Assembly: GCF_007097385.1 (NCBI RefSeq)
Contig: NZ_VJZS01000021.1
Coordinates: forward strand, 21,890-85,889
Direction: 5' to 3'
Source: Flavobacterium sp. ZT3R18
GTDB lineage: Bacteria; Bacteroidota; Bacteroidia; Flavobacteriales; Flavobacteriaceae
Length of the DNA stretch: 64,000 nucleotides
Below, piece after piece: positions 15,952 through 24,059 of the stretch. The notes beneath the pieces are model-generated. The model was not told the origin of the DNA, searched no databases, and saw only the letters and a program-made list of their open reading frames with translations. Every line of letters starts with the position of its first letter. Positions within the stretch are counted from its first letter, which is position 1. Made by a program: the position numbers and the translations under genes.

Positions 15952-18900
15952 ATGTGGAAATCTTTATCAATTAAATCGCAATTGATTTTAGTCTTACTAT
16001 TCCCAATCCTCGGGTTAATTTATATGACTGTTTCAAATATTAATTCCTCTTTAGACAATTATGCAGCTATAGATTCCAGTTCAGAGAATATAAAGAATAT
16101 ATCCGTCCTCTCCAGAGGTATATTCGAAATTAGTGTCGAGAGGGGATTTTATAATTATTCCTATTATGACACTTCAAAAAAAGACAGGTTTAGTCTAGAA
16201 AAACAATTGACCAATGAATGGTTTTTAAGAACTCATATTAAGGATACTGTAATCTCTAAAAATCTTAAATCATTACAGAATTCCGTATTAATTCTTCAAT
16301 CCAATATTGAATTTGGAAGAGAAACACCAAAAACTGCATATATAAAATATACTCAATTTAATGATGTTTTAAACAATTTAATCGAAAGAGAAATTATTAA
16401 TTGTAAGTCTTCTGAGTTAACCAAATTAGCCAACAATTATTACAATTATGTTATATTAAAAGAGGCAGCCTTATTAAAAAGAGAGATTATTTTACAAAGA
16501 TTGATAGATGATAAAAACAATGACGAACTAGACAATTCACTATTAAAATTATTCTATGAAGCAAAAGATTATGAAAAAGCGGTTGATTTTAAATTGATTA
16601 ATTTCGCTTTTAATACTTTAAACAAAGACTTGATTGAATTTAAGAAATCAAGTAGTTTATCCTCTTTTAATGCTGATTCTAATTTGATTTTTGAAAAGAA
16701 ATTAGAAATGTCCCCTGATCTATGGTGGACAAAATCATCTGCTATAATTCCAAAATTTACTGAATTAGAAAAAAACAATTTGGCATTTATTCTTGATTAT
16801 GCCAATAAAGAAAAACAAGCGGCATTAAGATCAATTGTAACTCTATTTTCGCTTTTGTCCTTATTTTTAATAGGGACATTTATTCTTATTTACAAACTAA
16901 TTAAGAATCTATCTACTTCGCTCAATGCAATAACTGAATCGATAAAAAAAATATCTCTCGGAGAGATTATTAAAAAACCTACTTTTTCCGGAAATGCCGA
17001 ATTTATAGCCATAAGTCATTCTTTTAATGAATTATTAATAGCCATAAACGAGCAAATCGATTTAGCATTAAAAATAAGTTCTGGGAATTTTGGTTCAGAA
17101 ATTAGCTTAAGAAGCCAAAACGACTTACTAAACATCTCAATGAACGCCATGTCATTAGAACTCAATAAATTTCATAACGAATCTGCAAAAAACAGTTTAA
17201 TCGAAAAAAAAATAATTGAAATCAATAAAATAATTATAGAATCAAAAGACTTGAATGAGTTTGGAACAAATATTTGCCAAACTCTCGTGAAACAAACCCA
17301 AGGTTGCCAAGCTAATTTTTACATTAGTAAGAGTATTAAAAACACAAATCAATTGCAGAAGATTGGCGGATATGCTGACGATAAAAACACACCTAGTGTA
17401 ATAGCAATGGGAGAAGGACTAGTTGGAGAAGTTGCAAAAACAAATCAACAAAATTGCCTGAATGATTTACACAATCAATATTCCCATATAACATCTTCAC
17501 TTGGTGAATACCCATATTATAATGTTTTAATAACACCAATATCTTATAAAGAGGAAGTAATTGGGGTAGTCGAAATTGGATCGTTAGAAAATTTTAATGA
17601 CAACCACAAAAAATTATTGATCGCCATATCTGATTCTATTGGAAGCGCAATAAAAGTTTTCATACGTAATGAAGAGTTGAAAATATTTTCTGAGGAAATA
17701 AACGACAAAAACAACATTCTTCAAGTGCAAGAAGAAGAACTCCGATTAAGCAATGAGGTTTTGAGCAGACAAACTATGCTCTTAAAATTATCCGAAGAAG
17801 AATTTAGACATCAAGCAGCCGAACTAAAACAAACGAACGCTTTTTTAGAAGAAAAAGGACAGGAACTTGAATATAAAAATAATGAAGTGGGATTGAAAAA
17901 TGAGGAATTGGTTATTGCACAAGAGGAGCTAAATACTAAAGCAGAGGAAATTGCACAAGCCAGTAAATATAAGTCGGAGTTTCTAGCAAATATGTCCCAT
18001 GAATTGAGAACACCATTAAACAGTATATTAATTCTTTCTGATCTTTTAAAAGACAATACTGCCGGTAATTTATCGGAGGCACAAATTGAAAATCTTTCGG
18101 TTATTAATTCTTCTGGAAAAGATTTATTGAATTTGATTACTGACATCTTGGACATTTCTAAAATTGAAGCTGGTAAAGTTGAGGTGTACCCCGAAAAATC
18201 CATTGTCGAAAGAGTTTTTTCAGACATGGATGGATTATTTAGAGCTCAAATGCTGAAAAAAAATGTTGAATTTACGGCCCTTATTTCTGATGATTGCCCT
18301 AGAGAACTTCATACCGATATTGGAAAATTAGAACAGATTCTTAAAAACTTCCTGTCTAATGCACTAAAATTCACCCCCGGAAACGGAAAGGTTACTTTGC
18401 TTTTTTCTTCAAGTAATGGGAAAAACGGTTTTACATCGCCTATATTATCAAAGTTAAATTCAAATGAAATCCTCACTATCCATATAGAAGATAACGGCAT
18501 AGGCATATCCGAAGAAAACAAAAAGAAATTATTCCAGACTTTCCAACAGGCAGACAGTTCCACCAGCAGAAAATATGGCGGGACAGGTTTAGGACTCTGC
18601 ATTTCAAAAGAATTAGCTATACTCTTAGGAGGAGAAGTAGATTTTCAGAGTGAATTAAATAAAGGAAGTGTTTTTAGTCTTTATATTCCAGCTACATTTC
18701 AAGCAACCAATTCAAAAGAAAAAAATCAACCAAGCCTAGAGGAAAAGCCACAACCTTCAGATGTCACTTTAGATTTAACAGAAAATTTAAATGACGACAG
18801 AAGTTTCGTAACCATTGATGACAAAACAATATTAATTATCGAGGACGATGCATCATTTGCCGAAATACTCTTGCAAGTGGCACATGACAATGGATTCAAA

Positions 18901-19992
18901 GCAATTGTTGCCTATCAAGGAGAAACAGGATATCAATATGCGAAAAAATACAACCCAAAAGCAATTATTCTGGATATGAAATTACCCGGAATTGATGGAT
19001 GGACTGTTTTAAAATGGATAAAAGAGGATAAAGAACTGCAACATATTCCGGTGCATGTAATGTCAGGCATGAATAGAGAAAAATTGGCCAAAGAAATGGG
19101 TGCATTTGATTTTTTAATCAAACCAATAACGATCGAAAAGCTAAAAAAAGCTTTTGAATCTATTGACATTCAAATCAATAAAATCTTTAAAAAAGTATTG
19201 ATTGTAGAAGATGATGTAAAGCTTAATTATTCTATCAAAGAATTAGTTCATAATTGCGATAGAAATGTCATTTGCATCCAGGCCTATACTTTCAATGAAG
19301 CAGAAAATATTTTAAAAAATGATGATATCGATTGTGCTATTATGGACATAGGATTACCCGATTCACAAAATATTGATACCATATCGGCTCTTAGAAAAAC
19401 ATCAAAGAACAGTGATATTAATATAATTGTAAATACTGGAAAATCACTTACCGAGGATGACGAACTAGAACTTCAAAATAGTGCCGATAAAGTGGTCATT
19501 AAAACGAATAATGTTACCGAAAGATTAAAAGATGAAATAATACTCTTTTTAGATATGGTGCAGACCACAGATAAAAAAGAACACAAACTCGATCATAATT
19601 TATTGGGAGGAGAAGTGCTTAAAGACAAAAATATTTTAATTGTTGATGATGACATTAGAAACATATATGCCTTATCGAGTGCCTTATCCATAAAAGGAGC
19701 ATCCATTTTGACAGCTTTTAACGGAATTGAAGCCCTAGAAATACTTCATAATAATTCTACTATCGATATTGTTCTAATGGATATTATGATGCCGGAAATG
19801 GACGGCTATGAAGCAACCCGAAAAATTAGAGAAAATCCAAAATGGAAAAACCTCCCTATTATAGCATTGACCGCAAAAGCAATGAAAAGCGACAGAGAAG
19901 ATATCTTAAACGCAGGAGCTTCTGATTATCAATCTAAACCAATCGACATCCAACAGCTTATTTCATTAATTAGTATCTGGATTTACAAATAG
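15952..19992 (+). CDS. Hybrid sensor histidine kinase with three receiver domains
   Basis: In this 1346-residue inner-membrane protein TM1 (about 8-29) and TM2 (about 295-318) enclose a helical periplasmic domain resembling NIT-type nitrate/nitrite sensors. A HAMP linker follows, then a GAF domain (about 418-570) and a Glu-rich coiled coil (about 575-675). The HisKA domain has SHELRTPLNS with phospho-acceptor His683, and the ATPase carries DNGIGIS and GGTGLGLCIS. Three receivers have Asp1008 (LDMKLPGIDGW), Asp1132 (MDIGLPDS) and Asp1277 (MDIMMPEMDGY). The CheR gene starts at the next base, and CheB and a receiver-kinase follow, so the four probably form one pathway. The ligand is unknown; NIT is a tentative call from helical pattern and topology. 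Confidence 0.92.
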   Translation: MWKSLSIKSQLILVLLFPILGLIYMTVSNINSSLDNYAAIDSSSENIKNISVLSRGIFEISVERGFYNYSYYDTSKKDRFSLEKQLTNEWFLRTHIKDTVISKNLKSLQNSVLILQSNIEFGRETPKTAYIKYTQFNDVLNNLIEREIINCKSSELTKLANNYYNYVILKEAALLKREIILQRLIDDKNNDELDNSLLKLFYEAKDYEKAVDFKLINFAFNTLNKDLIEFKKSSSLSSFNADSNLIFEKKLEMSPDLWWTKSSAIIPKFTELEKNNLAFILDYANKEKQAALRSIVTLFSLLSLFLIGTFILIYKLIKNLSTSLNAITESIKKISLGEIIKKPTFSGNAEFIAISHSFNELLIAINEQIDLALKISSGNFGSEISLRSQNDLLNISMNAMSLELNKFHNESAKNSLIEKKIIEINKIIIESKDLNEFGTNICQTLVKQTQGCQANFYISKSIKNTNQLQKIGGYADDKNTPSVIAMGEGLVGEVAKTNQQNCLNDLHNQYSHITSSLGEYPYYNVLITPISYKEEVIGVVEIGSLENFNDNHKKLLIAISDSIGSAIKVFIRNEELKIFSEEINDKNNILQVQEEELRLSNEVLSRQTMLLKLSEEEFRHQAAELKQTNAFLEEKGQELEYKNNEVGLKNEELVIAQEELNTKAEEIAQASKYKSEFLANMSHELRTPLNSILILSDLLKDNTAGNLSEAQIENLSVINSSGKDLLNLITDILDISKIEAGKVEVYPEKSIVERVFSDMDGLFRAQMLKKNVEFTALISDDCPRELHTDIGKLEQILKNFLSNALKFTPGNGKVTLLFSSSNGKNGFTSPILSKLNSNEILTIHIEDNGIGISEENKKKLFQTFQQADSSTSRKYGGTGLGLCISKELAILLGGEVDFQSELNKGSVFSLYIPATFQATNSKEKNQPSLEEKPQPSDVTLDLTENLNDDRSFVTIDDKTILIIEDDASFAEILLQVAHDNGFKAIVAYQGETGYQYAKKYNPKAIILDMKLPGIDGWTVLKWIKEDKELQHIPVHVMSGMNREKLAKEMGAFDFLIKPITIEKLKKAFESIDIQINKIFKKVLIVEDDVKLNYSIKELVHNCDRNVICIQAYTFNEAENILKNDDIDCAIMDIGLPDSQNIDTISALRKTSKNSDINIIVNTGKSLTEDDELELQNSADKVVIKTNNVTERLKDEIILFLDMVQTTDKKEHKLDHNLLGGEVLKDKNILIVDDDIRNIYALSSALSIKGASILTAFNGIEALEILHNNSTIDIVLMDIMMPEMDGYEATRKIRENPKWKNLPIIALTAKAMKSDREDILNAGASDYQSKPIDIQQLISLISIWIYK

Positions 19993-20805
19993 ATGATAGA
20001 ATTTAACGATCTCAAAGAAATTGTTTTTCTGGTAGAAAAGCAATACGGATACGATTTCTCAGACTACTCTAGAGCTTCAATGCTTAGACGTATCAATCGA
20101 TTTATGGAGATTTCAAATATAGGATCAATTGTTGATTTAAAATATGAATTAATAAACAATTCAGGGAATTTCAATACGTTTTTGAATGAAATCGTGGTCA
20201 ATGTCAGTGAATTTTTTAGAGATCCCAGTTTTTTTAAATCTTTAATAACCAATGTCTTTCCCTATTTAGAAAGTTATCCAAAAATAAACATTTGGAGTGC
20301 TGGATGTTCTTTTGGAGAAGAAACGTATTCACTTGCCATTCTTTTAAAAGAACTCGATTTACTGCATAAATCCAGATTATATGCCACGGATATCAGTTCT
20401 AACGCCATTGAAAAATCAAAAAAAGGAATTTATTCAAATAAGAGTTTTAAGGAATACTCCAACAATTATTTTTCTTGCGGTGGAAAAGAATCACTAAATG
20501 AGTATTTTATTTCTGATGGAAAAAAATCAATTATAAATTCAGATTTAAAAAAAGAAATCTTATTTACTCGTCATAATTTAGTTGCCGATGGAGTTTTTAA
20601 AGAGTGCCAACTTATTTTATGTCGAAATGTGCTAATCTATTTTAATGAAGATTTACAGGATAAAGTATTAAATCTATTTTATAATAGTTTACCAATACAT
20701 GGTTTTTTGGCTTTAGGCAATAAAGAATCTTTACGATTTAGCAGCGTTTTTGATAAATTTAAAGAAATTGATAGCACGGAAAAAATTTATCAAAAAATAA
20801 AATAA
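19993..20805 (+). CDS. cheR: CheR-type protein-glutamate methyltransferase
   Basis: A 270-residue cytoplasmic enzyme expected to methylate glutamates using S-adenosylmethionine. Family motifs are complete: the N-terminal helical domain with MLRRINRFM, NVSEFFRD (70-77), the SAM-binding WSAGCSFGEETYSLA (101-115), YATDIS and CRNVLIYF. It starts at the base immediately after the kinase stop codon, so translation is probably coupled. No chemoreceptor, CheA or CheW is encoded in the window. The usual target is therefore missing locally, and the Glu-rich coiled coil of the neighbouring kinase is a candidate substrate (inference). Confidence 0.92.
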   Translation: MIEFNDLKEIVFLVEKQYGYDFSDYSRASMLRRINRFMEISNIGSIVDLKYELINNSGNFNTFLNEIVVNVSEFFRDPSFFKSLITNVFPYLESYPKINIWSAGCSFGEETYSLAILLKELDLLHKSRLYATDISSNAIEKSKKGIYSNKSFKEYSNNYFSCGGKESLNEYFISDGKKSIINSDLKKEILFTRHNLVADGVFKECQLILCRNVLIYFNEDLQDKVLNLFYNSLPIHGFLALGNKESLRFSSVFDKFKEIDSTEKIYQKIK

Positions 20806-20841
20806 TACCGATTATGTATTCAATATAGTCCAATAATCCCG

Positions 20842-20859
20842 TCCCGATAATTATCGGGA
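20842..20859. repeat. Dispersed TCCCGATA palindrome, copy 1
   Basis: TCCCGATAATTATCGGGA is a perfect 18-bp palindrome in the cheR-cheB gap. A partial second half (GCTATCGG) follows. Other copies are at 32481, 49199 and 52809. Confidence 0.85.
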
Positions 20860-20938
20860 GCTATCGGAAGAACTTTTTTTATACTATATCCGCATTATAC
20901 CAACATTTTTTTGAGATTAATTAATAAAATGGCATACT

Positions 20939-21502
20939 ATGGAAATGATTATTATTGGCGGTTCTGCGGGTTCTTTTAGTATCATCTTATCTATTCTCAA
21001 AGGGTTGGATAAAAAGATACAAACACCGATTGTAGTTATTTTACATAGATTAAAAAATGCAGACTCCTCTCTCGAAAAACACTTGCAATTACACTCCCAC
21101 TATAAAGTCAAAGAAGCGGAGGATAAAGAAGTAGTAAAAAAAGGTTTTCTATATACAGTACCCGCTAATTATCACTTGCTTTTAGAAGAAAACAGGCGCT
21201 TTTCATTAGATACATCAGAATTAATAAATTACAGCAGACCCTCAATTGATGTCACCTTCGAATCATTTTCGACTGTTTTGAAAGAGAAATGCAGCGGAAT
21301 ATTACTCTCCGGATCCAATCATGATGGCGCAAGAGGACTAAAATTAATTGCCGAAAACGGAGGAAAAAGTATCGTTCAAGATTGCAATGAAGCCGAATTT
21401 GATGTAATGCCAAAAGCAGCAATTCAAATTTATGAGCACCACAAAGTGTTAACATTAAATAATATAATCAAAAACTTAAATAAAGAAAGCTATGGCCATT
21501 GA
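20939..21502 (+). CDS. cheB: CheB-type protein-glutamate methylesterase, catalytic domain only
   Basis: A 187-residue protein equal to the CheB catalytic domain without the usual receiver. IIGGSAGS (nucleophile Ser9), ILHRL (His36) and SGSNHDGARG (Asp129) supply the Ser-His-Asp triad. It would remove methyl groups placed by the adjacent CheR. With no receiver of its own, control may come from the receiver-kinase gene that overlaps its end by 11 bases. The gap from cheR is 133 bases and contains a palindromic repeat. Confidence 0.92.
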   Translation: MEMIIIGGSAGSFSIILSILKGLDKKIQTPIVVILHRLKNADSSLEKHLQLHSHYKVKEAEDKEVVKKGFLYTVPANYHLLLEENRRFSLDTSELINYSRPSIDVTFESFSTVLKEKCSGILLSGSNHDGARGLKLIAENGGKSIVQDCNEAEFDVMPKAAIQIYEHHKVLTLNNIIKNLNKESYGH

Positions 21503-22589
21503 GAAACATACCCTATTACTTGTAGACGACTTGCCGCAAAATTTAATAGCTCTAAAAAGTATTTTAGAACATCCCGATAGAAAAATAATTACCTGTTTAT
21601 CTGGGATGGAAGCCTTGCAAATTTTATTAAAAGAAAAAATTTCCTTGATTCTTGTCGATGTCCAAATGCCAGAGATGGATGGATATGAATTTGTAGAAAT
21701 AGTGAAGAATCATCCCGATACGGTCTTTATCCCAACCATTTTTGTAACAGCAATAAGCGATGAACCAAAATATCTGAATAAAGCGTATGACTTAGGGGCA
21801 ATTGATTTTTTATTCAAGCCGCTAATTACTGAGGTAACCCGCAAAAAAGTGGATTCTTTTTTACGAATTTGGGATTACGACCAAGAGTTGAAATTATTAA
21901 ACAATAAACTTCATGAAAAAAACGCAGAATTAGAGCAATTTGGCAACATTTTAGCACATGATTTAAAAACTCCTTTAGGAAACATCAAAAGTTTGTTGGA
22001 AATAATTGAAGAAGATCACTTTTTGAATCTCAAAGGAGAATCTGCCGAAATGTTTGAGATGGTTAAAACCTCTACCTCTATTATGTCTAATCTGATAGAA
22101 GATTTGCTTCATTACACCAAGTGTGTCCAAGATAATGAAGGAAAGGAAAATGTAAATTTATTGGCTGTTGTCGAGAAGGTAATTAAGCTCATAAACCCAT
22201 TGGGTAATATTCAAATTGAAAAAGTAAATTTGGATAAAACCATCTTATTTCAGCCTCCTGCCATTCATCAAATAATAGCCAATTTATTATCGAATGCTAT
22301 AAAGTTTAATGATAAAGAAATTACAAAAATTATAATTGAGTTTAATACCGCAGAACGCTCTTTATCTATTAAGGACAATGGTCCAGGTATCGATGAAAAA
22401 CACCATAAAAAGGTATTCGAAATGTTTCAGACCTTAGGCAATAAACCCAGAGGCGAGAGCAGTACGGGAATCGGTTTGGGCTTAGTCAAAAAACTAATCG
22501 AACGTAATGATGTGAATATCAGCATAAACAACATTCCGAACTCTGGTAGTGAATTTTTGATAACCGATCTGATTGTTGAAGATTGCTGA
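21492..22589 (+). CDS. Receiver-histidine kinase (response regulator with kinase output)
   Basis: This 365-residue cytoplasmic protein has an N-terminal receiver (about 1-125; VDD near 11-13, phospho-Asp56 in LVDVQMPEMDGYE, Lys109 in LFKP). A short coiled coil, a HisKA helix with His156 (LAHDLKTPLGNIKS) and a HATPase domain (DNGPGID, STGIGLGLVKKLIE) follow. It overlaps the cheB end by 11 bases, so the two are translationally coupled. It may take phosphate from the large hybrid kinase and pass it on, but no DNA-binding regulator lies in the cluster, so the final output is not visible here. Confidence 0.9.
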   Translation: MAIEKHTLLLVDDLPQNLIALKSILEHPDRKIITCLSGMEALQILLKEKISLILVDVQMPEMDGYEFVEIVKNHPDTVFIPTIFVTAISDEPKYLNKAYDLGAIDFLFKPLITEVTRKKVDSFLRIWDYDQELKLLNNKLHEKNAELEQFGNILAHDLKTPLGNIKSLLEIIEEDHFLNLKGESAEMFEMVKTSTSIMSNLIEDLLHYTKCVQDNEGKENVNLLAVVEKVIKLINPLGNIQIEKVNLDKTILFQPPAIHQIIANLLSNAIKFNDKEITKIIIEFNTAERSLSIKDNGPGIDEKHHKKVFEMFQTLGNKPRGESSTGIGLGLVKKLIERNDVNISINNIPNSGSEFLITDLIVEDC

Positions 22590-22617
22590 TTGGAATAGTT
22601 TCCTAGGAAAATAAAAA

Positions 22618-22645
22618 AAAACCTCTCAATTATTTTGAGAGGCGA
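22618..22645 (+). terminator. Terminator after the signalling cluster
   Basis: CCTCTCAA and TTGAGAGG form an 8-bp stem around a short loop, preceded by an A run and followed by GATTTTAAATTTT. It lies about 30 bases after the receiver-kinase stop. Confidence 0.7.
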
Positions 22646-22711
22646 TTTTAAATTTTAAAAAAAGGCTAAAACCTATTTCAAGCCAGATAAACTTTACTTG
22701 GTTCCCAAAAC

Positions 22712-22744
22712 AAACCCGACAGGTTTTCAAAACCTGTCGGGTTT
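22712..22744. repeat. CCCGACAGG palindrome, copy 1
   Basis: Perfect 16-bp arms (AAACCCGACAGGTTTT and its complement) around one base. The same hairpin recurs at 47428-47460 and 63898-63926. It is a dispersed Bacteroidota-type hairpin that can serve as a two-way terminator. Confidence 0.9.
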
Positions 22745-22760
22745 AATATTAAAAAAAAAC

Positions 22761-22810
22761 TATTTCAAACTCACTAAGCTATACTTCCTCATTAAATTAA
22801 AAACCAGAGA
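22761..22810 (-). pseudogene. Possible duplicated 3' end resembling valS
   Basis: Read on the minus strand this short stretch ends in YSLVSLK-stop, nearly identical to the valS end QSLVSLK-stop at 24060. Fourteen consecutive bases (TTCAAACTCACTAA) are shared. An upstream stop shows it is not a gene. It may be a small duplication of the valS tail; chance is not excluded. Confidence 0.3.
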
Positions 22811-23110
22811 GCCTCATTTACCTAGAGCCTCTATCGTTCTAGATGATATCCTTGGGTCTATCTTATTTGTAAAAACAGGTACATTTAACCTATTAATGTG
22901 TTTTGGGTATAGTCACATCGAAAACTTTCTCATTATTTTAATAGTAACATTTCCCCCTCTCTAGTCTTATTTATAACTAAAAATAAATCCATTTTAAATT
23001 AGATTTACATTATGGGGCTTTTATTAAATACTACCATTTGCGAGGTGTTTTTATTATATTTGCAGAATCTAAAATTGACAAAAAAAATCTTTTCTTAAAA
23101 AACCATTTAA

Positions 23111-23977
23111 ATGAATAAACTAACGACCATAATTGGAGTATTATTATTAATCTTTACCTCTTGTTCAGAAAATGAAACAAAAGAACCAACTGAAGAACCG
23201 ACTGAAGAACCAGCTAAAGAACCAACTAAAGAAAACAGTAAACTATTAATCAAAACAATACAAGAAATTAGTCTTTCAAGTGGTTTGTCAACTACATTTA
23301 CTTATGATGGATTTAAAATCAAAGAAGCCTCAACAATTGGTATTAATGTCGGTCAATATAAAATTACCTATACTTATACCGGAGATTTAATTACTCAGGA
23401 AGATGGTTATATAAATGATATACTATACGTTAGCAACGAATATACTTATGAAAACAATAAGTTAAAAACTGCTATCTTTAAAAACACAAATAGCGGTACG
23501 ATTTTTCCGCCTATGAATGAAACCAAGTTAGTATATAATTACTTGCCTGAAAACATTGTCGAAATTAATAGTTACACCTTTATCAATAATTGGCAACAAA
23601 GTCAGTTTACACCGAAAGTAAAAGTATATTTTAGTGGCGACAACATTATAAAAAGGGAAAACATAAACCCAGATGGCAAGGTTACTTCTGTAGTTGATTA
23701 TAAATATGACAACACTCCTAATATATATTTAAATATAATTGGGTTTAACAAGTTGTTTTTTAAAAATGATTTTACAAATAATTTTAATCGCCATTTTTTT
23801 ATTCAAGGCATTAGCAATGCGAATAATTTGATACATTTCAAAAATACAATAAATGGAATTGTTGCTGAAGCTGAGCGTTATGGTTACAATACTAATTTAG
23901 ATGGCTATCCTAAAGAAAAACTCAGTTATTATGACAGCAACCGATATCTTGTCGAAAAAATGTATACTTATTATTAA
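23111..23977 (+). CDS. Hypothetical lipoprotein with Glu-Pro repeat linker
   Basis: The 288-residue product begins with a lipoprotein signal peptide whose lipobox is FTSC (Cys19). A linker follows in which a 12-base unit is repeated about four times (positions about 23181-23233), giving TEEPTEEPAKEPTKE. The remainder consists of short YTYEN/YKYDN-type beta repeats, as in Bacteroidota proteins that resemble RHS/YD repeat or DUF4595-like domains. I cannot assign a function. It is a single gene, convergent with valS, and probably surface- or periplasm-anchored. The repeat linker could vary in length between strains. Confidence 0.8.
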   Translation: MNKLTTIIGVLLLIFTSCSENETKEPTEEPTEEPAKEPTKENSKLLIKTIQEISLSSGLSTTFTYDGFKIKEASTIGINVGQYKITYTYTGDLITQEDGYINDILYVSNEYTYENNKLKTAIFKNTNSGTIFPPMNETKLVYNYLPENIVEINSYTFINNWQQSQFTPKVKVYFSGDNIIKRENINPDGKVTSVVDYKYDNTPNIYLNIIGFNKLFFKNDFTNNFNRHFFIQGISNANNLIHFKNTINGIVAEAERYGYNTNLDGYPKEKLSYYDSNRYLVEKMYTYY

Positions 23978-24002
23978 TTTTTATGATACTATAAAATTAA
24001 AA

Positions 24003-24038
24003 AATCCCATCTCAAAATAGTACTGAGATGGGATTTTA
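24003..24038. terminator. Two-way terminator between the lipoprotein gene and valS
   Basis: AATCCCATCTCA and TGAGATGGGATT form a 12-bp stem around AAATAGTAC, flanked by A and T runs, so it can work for both convergent genes. Confidence 0.88.
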
Positions 24039-24059
24039 AATTTCAGAAAAGTCTAGCTC

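Larger units (their letters stand above)
22590..23110. other. Intergenic region with hairpins and a valS-tail-like fragment
   Basis: The 520-base gap contains two terminators and a short fragment resembling the end of valS. The rest is AT-rich without recognisable genes. An 88-codon frame at 22698-22964 runs through the palindrome and is not credible. TATATTTG at 23055-23062 could be the promoter element of the lipoprotein gene, though the nearest TTG is only 14 bases upstream. Confidence 0.6.

Noticed and set aside
22698..22964. 88-codon plus-strand frame after the signalling cluster
   Set aside because: It starts inside a palindrome, has no signal, motif or promoter, and its region shows a minus-strand valS-tail-like fragment instead.
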